A DNA stretch of 5,874 nucleotides from an uncultured Selenomonadales bacterium (GTDB lineage: Bacteria > Bacillota_C > Negativicutes > Selenomonadales > Selenomonadaceae): the NCBI GenBank assembly GCA_937907035.1, contig CALCTX010000073.1, forward strand, positions 1-5,874. Direction: 5' to 3'. Positions 1-5,830 of the stretch are shown here, piece after piece (position 1 is the first letter of the stretch; each line of letters opens with the position of its first letter). Position numbers and translations under genes: made by a program. Under the pieces are notes generated by a model. It was not told the DNA's origin and did not search any database. It saw only the letters and a list, made by a program, of their open reading frames with translations.

Positions 1-1032
1 TTCAGACCAATCTTTTACACCGACATCACCTTTAAAAGGCAGAGATTTGTCGTTTGCCAAATCTATATAGTACGCACCGGTATAACTGCTCAAAAAAGCA
101 TCCGTAAATACCCTCGCCCTTGCATAGCCGGTCATTTCGCCAACTGCATGTTCTCTCTTGATTTCCGAATCGACGTTAAAAATGCCCAACACGATTCTGT
201 CCGTGGTACCTCTCTCAACAGAAAACTTCATCCGATAATATTTCGGTACCCCATTGATCAACAAACGGAAATTGAAACGATATACCGGATTTTCACTCAG
301 CTCCGCTAATATCTTGTTCCGCTGGAAATTCTCTTCTATTATCGGCCAATCTTCTTTTACTACATGCAATTTCAGCTCTTCTTTAAAACGTTCAAAGCTG
401 CTCTCGGCAATTACATTTCCAAATAATTGCCGGGCCGTCTGGCTGATATGATACGGAATGATCGTACCATAGTCGCCGGTCCGGTCAATAGTCCCCACAA
501 AACCATAATCACTGGTCAACGCCGAAATGATCTGAAGCTGTTTATCAAGTTCCTTATTCTTTTCGGCCAGCTGGATTTCAAAATCAAGTTTTTGTGCATT
601 GTTGTCGTCAATTATCTTAAAACAGATCAGCAACAACGTCGGAATGTCGTTCTCACGTTCAATAACACTGACAACCGCCCGCCGCCACGAGCCGTCAGCC
701 TTGCCGACCCGATAAATAAACTCACGCTGATCATCGTGCGTCATCGTCCGGCGCAAAAATTCCGTTGACCCGATATTACACATCAAATCCCGATAGTTTT
801 CATCACATTCTTTGGCAAATTCATTTATCGCCATTGACCAGCAACAATCTTCGCGCTCCATCACCAAGGTTTTATTGGAATGAATATAAGTCCGATAAGT
901 GTCATCTTCCAAATTTACCAAGAAGGCAGAAATATAAACACTCATCATCCGTTCGTTGATATAACGGGTCATTACATCATCGCTGTTATATACAAAATGT
1001 GATAATCGGTCATATACCGGCTTCTCTTTCAT
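1..1032 (-). CDS. Large PAS-like sensory/signalling protein, N-terminal part only (3' end outside window)
   Basis: The reading frame is open from an ATG at 1032 to the left edge, giving 344 residues without a stop; the C-terminus lies outside the window. The start is supported by GGAGGA at 1039-1044, six bases upstream. The protein is soluble, with no signal peptide or membrane helix in the visible part. It appears to contain repeated modules: residues about 31-141 (starting SVYISAFLVNLEDDTY), about 168-288 (IISALTSDYGFVGTID, ending LGIFNVDSE) and a third starting near 311 (AFLSSYTGAYYIDL). A charged helical linker (about 146-167) joins the first two. This pattern, with an aromatic/acidic opening strand and a closing hydrophobic strand, resembles the tandem PAS-like sensor modules found ahead of GGDEF or histidine kinase domains in anaerobic Firmicutes. 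The output domain is not visible, so diguanylate cyclase, kinase and other regulator all remain possible. The gene is real; its function is inferred. Confidence 0.8.
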   Translation of the reverse strand, partial: MKEKPVYDRLSHFVYNSDDVMTRYINERMMSVYISAFLVNLEDDTYRTYIHSNKTLVMEREDCCWSMAINEFAKECDENYRDLMCNIGSTEFLRRTMTHDDQREFIYRVGKADGSWRRAVVSVIERENDIPTLLLICFKIIDDNNAQKLDFEIQLAEKNKELDKQLQIISALTSDYGFVGTIDRTGDYGTIIPYHISQTARQLFGNVIAESSFERFKEELKLHVVKEDWPIIEENFQRNKILAELSENPVYRFNFRLLINGVPKYYRMKFSVERGTTDRIVLGIFNVDSEIKREHAVGEMTGYARARVFTDAFLSSYTGAYYIDLANDKSLPFKGDVGVKDWSE

Positions 1033-1159
1033 AATCTTTCCTCCAAGAATCTGAAACAGTGCACTTCTACGCGACTAACGAATTGTTACTAAACGTATCG
1101 TCTGTTCAGAACCAGCCACCATATCCAACGATTCCCTTCCCTTTTCAATGAAGACCATT
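1033..1159. other. Intergenic gap between zinc-ribbon gene and sensor gene
   Basis: This 127-base gap holds the ribosome binding site of the sensor gene (1039-1044). I see no hairpin followed by a T-run, so there is no clear terminator for the zinc-ribbon gene. On the minus strand I find only poor promoter-like hexamers. Co-transcription of the two genes is possible but not shown. Confidence 0.5.
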
Positions 1160-1600
1160 TTACAATACAGGATCCGTTTTTTCTTCCTCTTCTTCTCCGA
1201 CTTTGGTTCCACAATGCGGACAAGCCGTCCACTCCGGCTCCAAAGTCTTTCCGCACCCTGAACATTGCGGCTTTAAAGTGTACCCGCAATGATTGCAAAA
1301 TGAAAAACTCGACGGTACCTGTGCTTTACAGCTCGGACAGGTAACCTTTTCACTGACGTCCACCGTCCCGTTTTCCGGTTCTCCGTAAACAACGTTATCC
1401 GCCGGTGTCGGGCGGTATGGCACACTCTTTTTATTTTTGACAAAAATAAAATACAACGGTCCCGCAAAATACCAAAACGCAAAGGTGAATATTATCCAGA
1501 AAAACCGCTTTGACGATTCCATATTCATCTTTTTCGTGTCATTAAACATCCAATAGGTCGCATAAAATCTGATAAGCATTGAACACAATCCGATAATCAT
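1160..1600 (-). CDS. Small membrane protein with C-terminal double zinc ribbon
   Basis: A 146-residue protein with two predicted membrane helices (about residues 2-19 and 33-54, very rich in Phe/Tyr/Trp), a short polar linker, then two consecutive four-cysteine zinc ribbons. The first has C88, C91, C102 and C105 (CPSC and CNHC). The second has C113, C116, C127 and C130 (CSGC and CPHC). An acidic tail (EEEEE) follows. The cysteine pattern matches the double zinc ribbon (DZR) family, whose members are mostly uncharacterised; zinc here is probably structural. The ATG at 1600 is preferred because GGGGG at 1608-1612 lies seven bases upstream; an internal ATG at residue 8 has no comparable site. 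The gene follows the zinc importer but has its own promoter. A role in zinc storage, sensing or membrane-protein assembly is speculation, and no function can be assigned. Confidence 0.85.
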   Translation of the reverse strand: MIIGLCSMLIRFYATYWMFNDTKKMNMESSKRFFWIIFTFAFWYFAGPLYFIFVKNKKSVPYRPTPADNVVYGEPENGTVDVSEKVTCPSCKAQVPSSFSFCNHCGYTLKPQCSGCGKTLEPEWTACPHCGTKVGEEEEEKTDPVL

Positions 1601-1624
1601 GATACCGCCCCCTTGTCCTTTCTT

Positions 1625-1645
1625 ATGTTACCTCTATTATAACAT
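1625..1645. promoter_or_regulatory. Inverted repeat overlapping the -10 element, possible operator
   Basis: ATGTTA at 1625-1630 and TAACAT at 1640-1645 form a six-base inverted repeat with a nine-base spacer. The right arm overlaps the extended -10 element and the left arm covers the expected transcription start, so a bound repressor would block the promoter. The left part of the minus-strand reading (AATGTTATAATA) resembles one half of the enterobacterial Zur box, but AT-rich promoter sequence alone could produce this. Weak support. Confidence 0.3.
1636..1644 (-). promoter_or_regulatory. Extended -10 promoter for the zinc-ribbon gene
   Basis: On the minus strand this reads TGTTATAAT, a perfect extended -10 element (TGnTATAAT). 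No good -35 hexamer lies 16-18 bases upstream, which extended -10 promoters tolerate. Transcription would start near 1629, leaving a leader of about 29 bases before the ATG at 1600, with the purine-rich ribosome binding site inside it. Confidence 0.6.
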
Positions 1646-1679
1646 TCTGAAATAAAATATCATTAAAAACACTAAAATT

Positions 1680-2519
1680 TTACTTGACAAAATATGGCCG
1701 CATCGCCAGTGAAACAAAGAAACAAGTAGCTGCTACGGCCACGATCGTCGCACCGGCTGCCATATTGCAGTAATAAGCGATCAGCAAGCCGGCAATTCCG
1801 GAAAACAGTGCTGTCCCGACCGAAACCAAATGATATCCTTTGACATCATTGGTCACATTGCGGGCTGCCGCAGCCGGCAACACTAACAGCGAATTGATGA
1901 TGAGCAGACCTACCCACTGAATGCTCAATGCCACGACAACCGCGAGTACAGCTGCAAACAGGCCTTCAACCGTCAAAACCGAAATTCCCCGACTGTGCGC
2001 AAATATCGGATTTATCGATAATACCAGCAGCCGGTTAAAAACCAATCCCCATAAGCTGACAACTACCAGCAAAACTATCGCCAGCAGCAAAAGATCATCG
2101 ATATCAATGCTTAAAATATCGCCGATAAGATACTTGGAAAACTTGTTAAAACTGCCGCCATGCGACAACAACATCAAACCAACAGCGATAGCCGTTGAGG
2201 AAAACACCCCGATTATCGTATCAGTCGAAGCCCTTGAATGATGCTTGATATAAGTGATGACAAACGAAAACAACAACGAAAATACTACCAGAGACCAAAG
2301 CGGCGAAACACTGCCCAGCAGAACACCGATCGCCAGACCGGTAAAAGCTCCGTGTCCCAAGGAATCAGAAAAGAATGCCATCCGGTTGGATACGACCATA
2401 GTACTCAGTAACCCGAATAACGGTGTAACCAGCAGCACTGCCAAAAAGGCGTTTTTCATAAAATCATGCTCCAGGCAGCTGAACGGCAAGGCACCTAACA
2501 AAGAATAAATACTCTCCAT
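1680..2519 (-). CDS. znuB: ABC-3 family metal permease, ZnuB/MntB type (probable zinc)
   Basis: A polytopic membrane protein of 279 residues, the usual length for ABC-3 permeases that form the inner-membrane channel of Zn/Mn/Fe importers. About eight hydrophobic segments are visible. The family signature FSDSLGHGAF lies after the first core helix (about residues 50-59). Further typical stretches are the GLLIINSLLVLPAAAAR segment near 205-220 and a Gly/Ala-rich C-terminal helix. The stop codon of the ATPase gene and the ATG at 2519 share one base (TGATG), indicating translational coupling. A TTG one codon upstream (2522) would give 280 residues and a four-base overlap; I prefer the ATG. Pairing with a Zur-like regulator favours zinc, but manganese or iron cannot be excluded from the permease alone. 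I see no clear terminator after it. Confidence 0.92.
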   Translation of the reverse strand: MESIYSLLGALPFSCLEHDFMKNAFLAVLLVTPLFGLLSTMVVSNRMAFFSDSLGHGAFTGLAIGVLLGSVSPLWSLVVFSLLFSFVITYIKHHSRASTDTIIGVFSSTAIAVGLMLLSHGGSFNKFSKYLIGDILSIDIDDLLLLAIVLLVVVSLWGLVFNRLLVLSINPIFAHSRGISVLTVEGLFAAVLAVVVALSIQWVGLLIINSLLVLPAAAARNVTNDVKGYHLVSVGTALFSGIAGLLIAYYCNMAAGATIVAVAATCFFVSLAMRPYFVK

Positions 2520-3310
2520 CAAACAGCACCGCCTTCCGACTGGCTGCCGGCAAGCATGCCAAATATCTCTTTCGTCCGCTGATCCTTAAACACTTGTTCC
2601 GGCGAACCATGCATAATAACCCCTTTATCCATGAGTACCACCTGATCTGCATGACGGGCAACCAAATTAAGATCGTGCGAAATAAGGATTATCGCAATAT
2701 CCTCTTTTTCACGAAGCTCGGAAACTATCTCATAAAACAACTCCAAACCATTGCGGTCAACTCCGGATACCGGCTCATCCAAAAGGAGCAGATCCGGAAG
2801 CGGATCAAGTGCCAGCGCCAACAGTACCCGCTGCAGCTCGCCACCGGACAATGCGCCCAGCCGTCGGTCAATAAGGTGTCCGGCCTTTACCCGGGACAAG
2901 CCCTTCAGTACCCGTTCCCGCAAAGATTTTCCCGAACACAGCCAAACCGGTTTATCTGTCAGGCAAGCCATAAATATATCCATAACGCTCGTTGGCGCGC
3001 TGACATCAAAGTCAAGATACTGCGGCACATAACCGATAACCGGATGTCCGGTATGTTCCCCCTTAGCGTCAACATAATTCAACGCCCCGGTATGCGGCAC
3101 TACTCCCAGTATCGCTTTCAGGAGCGTACTTTTCCCGGCACCGTTCGGACCGATTATTGCGGTCAGCTGCCCGCAATGAATATGCAGATTGACATCAGTA
3201 AATATTTCCAGCTGCCCGACCTTGACCGAAAAGTTTTCGATCTTTGTACAGCACAATTTATTACAATCATCGCCAAACAAAGCATGATGATGAAGTATCT
3301 CTTTTAACAA
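2519..3310 (-). CDS. znuC: ABC-3 type metal transporter ATPase, ZnuC-like, with His/Cys-rich N-terminus
   Basis: Cytoplasmic ATPase of the metal importer, 263 residues. It shows all ABC motifs: Walker A GPNGAGKST (54-62), Q-loop Q97 in YVPQ, signature LSGGELQ (154-160), Walker B LLLLDEP (174-180), D-loop SGVD (182-185) and switch H212 in SHD. It is placed in the ZnuC group by the adjacent ABC-3 permease and Zur-like regulator. The normal domain begins near residue 22 (TKIENFSVKVG). Ahead of it is an extension of about 20 residues carrying H7, H8, H9, C16, C20 and C21, and HIHC (43-46) lies in the following strand. The start is a TTG at 3310, 17 bases after the regulator's stop and the first possible start after an in-frame TAG. 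It has no recognisable Shine-Dalgarno, so it may depend on coupling; in-frame TTG codons at residues 11 and 19 are alternatives. Confidence 0.92.
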   Translation of the reverse strand: MLKEILHHHALFGDDCNKLCCTKIENFSVKVGQLEIFTDVNLHIHCGQLTAIIGPNGAGKSTLLKAILGVVPHTGALNYVDAKGEHTGHPVIGYVPQYLDFDVSAPTSVMDIFMACLTDKPVWLCSGKSLRERVLKGLSRVKAGHLIDRRLGALSGGELQRVLLALALDPLPDLLLLDEPVSGVDRNGLELFYEIVSELREKEDIAIILISHDLNLVARHADQVVLMDKGVIMHGSPEQVFKDQRTKEIFGMLAGSQSEGGAV

Positions 3311-3327
3311 CTACAAAACCAACTTTC

Positions 3328-3786
3328 TTATTTTTTCGTTTTCTGCTTGGATCGGCACGACCAGCAAAGCCCGTAAAATTCAAATACGTGACCGGTTACC
3401 AAAAAGCCGCGGCTCGCCGCCTCTTTTTCATAAATCTTGTTCATCGGGCAAATATCAATACACTCCATCTTGCCACATTCCGTACAGATCAAATGATGAT
3501 GGTGATGCCCTTCCGCGATGATCTCATAGACATTTCCCGTCGGGCGGACTATCTCATGCACGATTCCCAAATCCCGCAATAATGTCAGATTTCGATATAT
3601 CGTATCAAGCGAAACATCCGGCTGTTTTTCCCGGACGATCTCCAGCACCTGTTGTACCGAACAAAACTGTTCACCGCTGCCAAACGCTTCCAAAACAGCC
3701 CGCCGCTGCGGTGTTATCTTATAGCCCTTTTCCCGTAAAGTTTCAAGACATTTATTTAATTCCGGACTATGCTTTCCCGCTTCCAC
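3328..3786 (-). CDS. zur: Fur-family metalloregulator, most likely Zur (zinc uptake regulator)
   Basis: A 152-residue DNA-binding repressor. The N-terminal winged helix covers about residues 10-85, with ITPQRRAVLEAF and the recognition helix SLDTIYRNLTLLRDLG (59-74). The C-terminal dimerisation domain has the structural zinc cysteines C101/C104 (CTEC) and C141/C144 (CWSC). A five-histidine run (94-98), extra cysteines C109 and C113, and H133 may form the sensory site. The helix histidine used by PerR and Fur (usual H-P/L-T/S-A context) is Phe41 here, followed by Cys42, which argues against PerR. The GLCWSC ending resembles Zur proteins. It sits directly ahead of the ABC-3 ATPase and permease, its probable targets. 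The start is GTG at 3786, chosen for the AGGAGG at 3794-3799, seven bases upstream. Fur or a manganese regulator are less likely alternatives. Confidence 0.85.
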   Translation of the reverse strand: MEAGKHSPELNKCLETLREKGYKITPQRRAVLEAFGSGEQFCSVQQVLEIVREKQPDVSLDTIYRNLTLLRDLGIVHEIVRPTGNVYEIIAEGHHHHHLICTECGKMECIDICPMNKIYEKEAASRGFLVTGHVFEFYGLCWSCRSKQKTKK

Positions 3787-3793
3787 GCCAGTC

Positions 3794-3799
3794 CCTCCT
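3794..3799 (-). promoter_or_regulatory. Strong ribosome binding site fixing a GTG start
   Basis: The minus strand reads AGGAGG here, seven bases before the GTG at 3786. There is no in-frame ATG nearby, so this consensus site decides the start of the Zur-like regulator. Confidence 0.8.
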
Positions 3800-3821
3800 A
3801 CTTAGTAATTTTCTTATTTGT

Positions 3822-3849
3822 ATCTTAGCATAAAAAAATAGTGTTGCAA
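3822..3849 (-). promoter_or_regulatory. Promoter of the zur-znuCB unit
   Basis: On the minus strand, TTGCAA (3844-3849, four of six matches to the -35 consensus) is followed by 16 bases and TAAGAT (3822-3827). A TG dinucleotide one base upstream makes an extended -10 (TGCTAAGAT). Transcription would start near 3815, leaving about 29 bases to the GTG start. The -35 hexamer lies within the downstream arm of the 3840-3866 palindrome, and the spacer is the terminator's T-run. Confidence 0.6.
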
Positions 3850-3866
3850 GTATTTTTTGCAACACT
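3832..3866 (-). terminator. Rho-independent terminator of the chelatase/binding-protein operon
   Basis: A perfect ten-base stem (AGTGTTGCAA at 3840-3849 paired with TTGCAACACT at 3857-3866) closes a seven-base loop. In the minus-strand transcript it is followed after one base by seven T's (3832-3838). It lies 33 bases after the stop of the binding-protein gene. The plus strand also has a T-run just past the stem (3868-3873), so the structure could work in both directions, although no plus-strand gene needs it. Confidence 0.8.
3840..3866. promoter_or_regulatory. Palindrome covering the -35 of zur, candidate Fur/Zur-family operator
   Basis: The same 27-base inverted repeat that forms the terminator stem also spans the putative -35 hexamer of the zur promoter. 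It contains TTGCAA twice, 13 bases apart; because TTGCAA is itself palindromic, the copies are both direct and inverted repeats. Fur-family regulators often bind such AT-rich dyads over their own promoters. The sequence is not a match to a Zur box I can recall, so operator function is inference from position and symmetry only. Confidence 0.35.
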
Positions 3867-3898
3867 GTTTTTTATACAGTTTTTTACACCGGCACTGA

Positions 3899-4915
3899 TC
3901 ATTCGCCGGAAAAAGAAATATTCATTCCGTCCGCCAGCCTGAACGCATCACCATAGGCTGCATAAGCAATCTCCTGCACACCGTAAACGAAATCCTGCGA
4001 ACAGTTATAAATATAACAATCCCGCGGCATTTTGAGATTTTTATTCCGTATTGCCGGTACTGTCTGCATCGCCGGATCAGCAATATAATCATCAATAAAT
4101 TTCTTCAGATCAAAATTGCCGCCATTAGTATAATCCGTCATCAAGATCACATCCGGTGCACACTTGATGATCATCTCTTTGGTCAGAGACTGCCCGTTCT
4201 TGATCCCTGCCTCGGCTATCGTATTAACGACACCGGCTTTTTTGCACATATCATCATACGAACTGCCGATTCCACCATATTCGGTCATAACAGACAGCAA
4301 TAAGACGCGCTTGCGCTGATCAGCCGGAATCTCAGCCACTTTATCCGTTATCGCCGCCAGCTCCTGATCCATTTTTTGCAGCATCTGCTGCCCTTTTTCT
4401 CTCTCGCCGACGGCCTCCGAAATTATCCGGACACATTCTTTTACCTGCTCATAATTATTGGCTTTATTGCAAACCACCACCGGCATACCAAAATCGATAT
4501 ATGCGGCTATCGCTTCCGGCGATGTCCATTCACTGGCAATAACCAGATCAGGCCGCCAGGCAACCATTTGCTCAATTGACGGATTCTTGACCTTTTCCTT
4601 TATCTTTTTTGCTTTCTCAACAATCACCGACTCTTTCGGATCGTCAAGAAAATTATTAACAGCCGCCATCCGGTCGGTTTTTACCAAGCCTAAAGCAATT
4701 TGATCGGTATAGATTGACAGTGTAACGATACGCTGTGGTTTATGCGGTATTTTTACTGTTCTGCCTTTGGCATCGGTCACCTCATAGCCATTGCCGTCAG
4801 CAACCTTATCATTGCCTTTCAGCCCGACAAAATTGCCGCAAGCTGCTGACAACAAAAGGATTGCACTGATAATGAGAATCCCCGCTGTCCGATTGGCAAA
4901 AATACGATATTTCAA
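3899..4915 (-). CDS. Metal-chelate/corrinoid ABC transporter substrate-binding lipoprotein (BtuF/FecB class)
   Basis: A 338-residue extracytoplasmic binding protein of the Peripla_BP_2 class (helical-backbone receptors for cobalamin, haem, siderophores or similar). It has a lipoprotein signal: positive N-terminus, hydrophobic core 11-24 and lipobox LSAAC with the lipidated cysteine at 26. The mature part starts with the typical VTDAKGRTVKIPHKPQRIVTL segment (46-66). Then come PSIEQMVAWRPDLVIAS (112-128) in lobe one, a long connecting helix (about 155-192) and lobe two starting KRVLLL (202-207), with APDVILMTDY (253-262). The start is a TTG at 4915, supported by GAGGAG at 4922-4927 and by the complete signal peptide. 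It lies 38 bases after the chelatase gene and ends before a terminator. It is not a ZnuA: it lacks that family's His-rich loop and belongs to a different binding-protein cluster. Its natural partner is the FecCD-type permease at the right edge. The ligand is unknown. Confidence 0.88.
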   Translation of the reverse strand: MKYRIFANRTAGILIISAILLLSAACGNFVGLKGNDKVADGNGYEVTDAKGRTVKIPHKPQRIVTLSIYTDQIALGLVKTDRMAAVNNFLDDPKESVIVEKAKKIKEKVKNPSIEQMVAWRPDLVIASEWTSPEAIAAYIDFGMPVVVCNKANNYEQVKECVRIISEAVGEREKGQQMLQKMDQELAAITDKVAEIPADQRKRVLLLSVMTEYGGIGSSYDDMCKKAGVVNTIAEAGIKNGQSLTKEMIIKCAPDVILMTDYTNGGNFDLKKFIDDYIADPAMQTVPAIRNKNLKMPRDCYIYNCSQDFVYGVQEIAYAAYGDAFRLADGMNISFSGE

Positions 4916-4921
4916 ACTGAT

Positions 4922-4927
4922 CTCCTC
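4922..4927 (-). promoter_or_regulatory. Ribosome binding site supporting a TTG start
   Basis: The minus strand reads GAGGAG here, six bases before the TTG at 4915. Starting at this TTG gives a full lipoprotein signal peptide; any later start would cut it. Confidence 0.75.
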
Positions 4928-4933
4928 ATTCCG

Positions 4934-4954
4934 AATCTTTACTTTCCAAAGATT
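4934..4954 (-). other. Intercistronic hairpin between chelatase and binding-protein genes
   Basis: AATCTTT (4934-4940) and AAAGATT (4948-4954) form a perfect seven-base inverted repeat with a seven-base loop. It begins at the last base of the chelatase stop codon and ends seven bases before the GAGGAG of the next gene. It lacks a T-run and is AT-rich, so it is a weak structure. It could affect RNA stability or relative expression, or be chance. Confidence 0.35.
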
Positions 4955-5817
4955 TATTCCAACAAATTGACAACTGCTTCGGCCCGTTTGACAAAAAGCT
5001 GACGCATAGCCGGACTTTCTCCGAGCCCATGCAAATAAGTCTCCACCTCAAAGCCGGCTGTTTCCAGCAAGGAACGGCATGACTCCGGCTGATTGCCATT
5101 GATATCCTTCAATACATGACCGCCGGCAGACAACATAAACGGCATCAGCAAAACCTTGTTATACTCTTTTTTGCGCAGCCGCGGTATCATATCCTCCACC
5201 GTTAGCGTCCCCTCTATCGTGCAGACAAATATATTGTCGATTCCTGACGCTTCTATCCGTTCCTGCAAAATAAGAAAATAATCATTGGACCAATGAGTCG
5301 TACCGTGCCCAACCAATATGACTGCCTGACCTTTTTCAAGTTCCGGTATACCCGGCCGGAATGCTTCAAATACTTCCCGAACATCGTCCGGCGCGCCAAG
5401 CTGTCCGGTCCAATACATTAACGGCGTACCAAAAACGACCCGTTTAAACAGCTGCCGCTGCAGATAATAACAATCCTCTTTATGTTCATATTCCCGCCCC
5501 GGAAACAGATCAACCGGCACCATAGCGATCCGGGTAAATCCCTGTTCCTTTAATTTTGTCAGGGCTTCTTCTACTGACAGATAAGTTTCGCCGGTCTGTT
5601 CTTTGATCTTTTTAATGACATATCGCGAAGAAAAGGCTGACCACACCGGCTTATCGGGAAATCTCTGCTTTATATCACTGACTATCGCTTCGATACTACG
5701 CTTTCTGGCTGTGGCAATCGTCGTTCCGAAGCTCATTACCAGGATTGCATCTTTGCGCTTTACTTCAAGAAAATCATCATCATATTCCAAAATCCCTATC
5801 TCTTCTTTGTGTTCCAT
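4954..5817 (-). CDS. cbiK: Sirohydrochlorin cobaltochelatase, CbiK type
   Basis: A 287-residue class II chelatase that inserts Co2+ into sirohydrochlorin (or its precorrin-2 form) early in the anaerobic cobalamin pathway, without ATP. Both chelatase lobes are visible: the first starts DAILVMSFGTT (23-33), the second AVILVGHGTTHWSNDY (165-180). The three metal-site residues known from Salmonella CbiK are present: H171 in VGHGT, E202 in TIEGT and H234 in SAGGHV. The protein is about 20 residues longer than typical CbiK because of an acidic N-terminal extension (EYDDDFLEV region). There is no signal peptide, so it should be cytoplasmic, unlike the exported Desulfovibrio variant. The ATG at 5817 follows a GGGAGAG site (5822-5828). 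No other cobalamin biosynthesis gene is in the window. The neighbours are transporter parts, so a role tied to imported tetrapyrrole is possible, with haem or other metals as alternative substrates. Confidence 0.92.
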   Translation of the reverse strand: MEHKEEIGILEYDDDFLEVKRKDAILVMSFGTTIATARKRSIEAIVSDIKQRFPDKPVWSAFSSRYVIKKIKEQTGETYLSVEEALTKLKEQGFTRIAMVPVDLFPGREYEHKEDCYYLQRQLFKRVVFGTPLMYWTGQLGAPDDVREVFEAFRPGIPELEKGQAVILVGHGTTHWSNDYFLILQERIEASGIDNIFVCTIEGTLTVEDMIPRLRKKEYNKVLLMPFMLSAGGHVLKDINGNQPESCRSLLETAGFEVETYLHGLGESPAMRQLFVKRAEAVVNLLE

Positions 5818-5830
5818 ATATCTCTCCCGA

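Noticed and set aside
254..959. Open frames on the plus strand opposite the sensor gene
   Set aside because: Low-complexity or basic peptides without good ribosome binding sites, fully opposite a convincing minus-strand coding frame.
1089..1482. Two other minus-strand open frames overlapping the zinc-ribbon gene
   Set aside because: Arginine-rich out-of-frame translations of the gene at 1160-1600; the zinc-ribbon frame alone shows conserved cysteine spacing.
1603..1680. Possible terminator after the permease gene
   Set aside because: The region is AT-rich with T-runs, but I find no GC-containing stem in front of them.
2594..3307. A 237-codon plus-strand open frame
   Set aside because: It lies antisense to the ATPase gene, which has every ABC motif; the plus-strand peptide has no recognisable domain and is a shadow.
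3489..3507. Short trinucleotide repeat on the plus strand (atg/gtg triplets)
   Set aside because: It is simply the codons of the five-histidine run in the regulator, not an independent repeat.
3328..3786. Regulator as PerR (peroxide sensor)
   Set aside because: The N-terminal sensing histidine is replaced by Phe41, and the neighbours are metal importer genes rather than oxidative-stress genes.
3899..4915. Binding protein as the missing ZnuA of the zinc importer
   Set aside because: Its sequence is of the BtuF/FecB class, it has no His-rich loop, and it is separated from the ABC-3 genes by a terminator and a new promoter.
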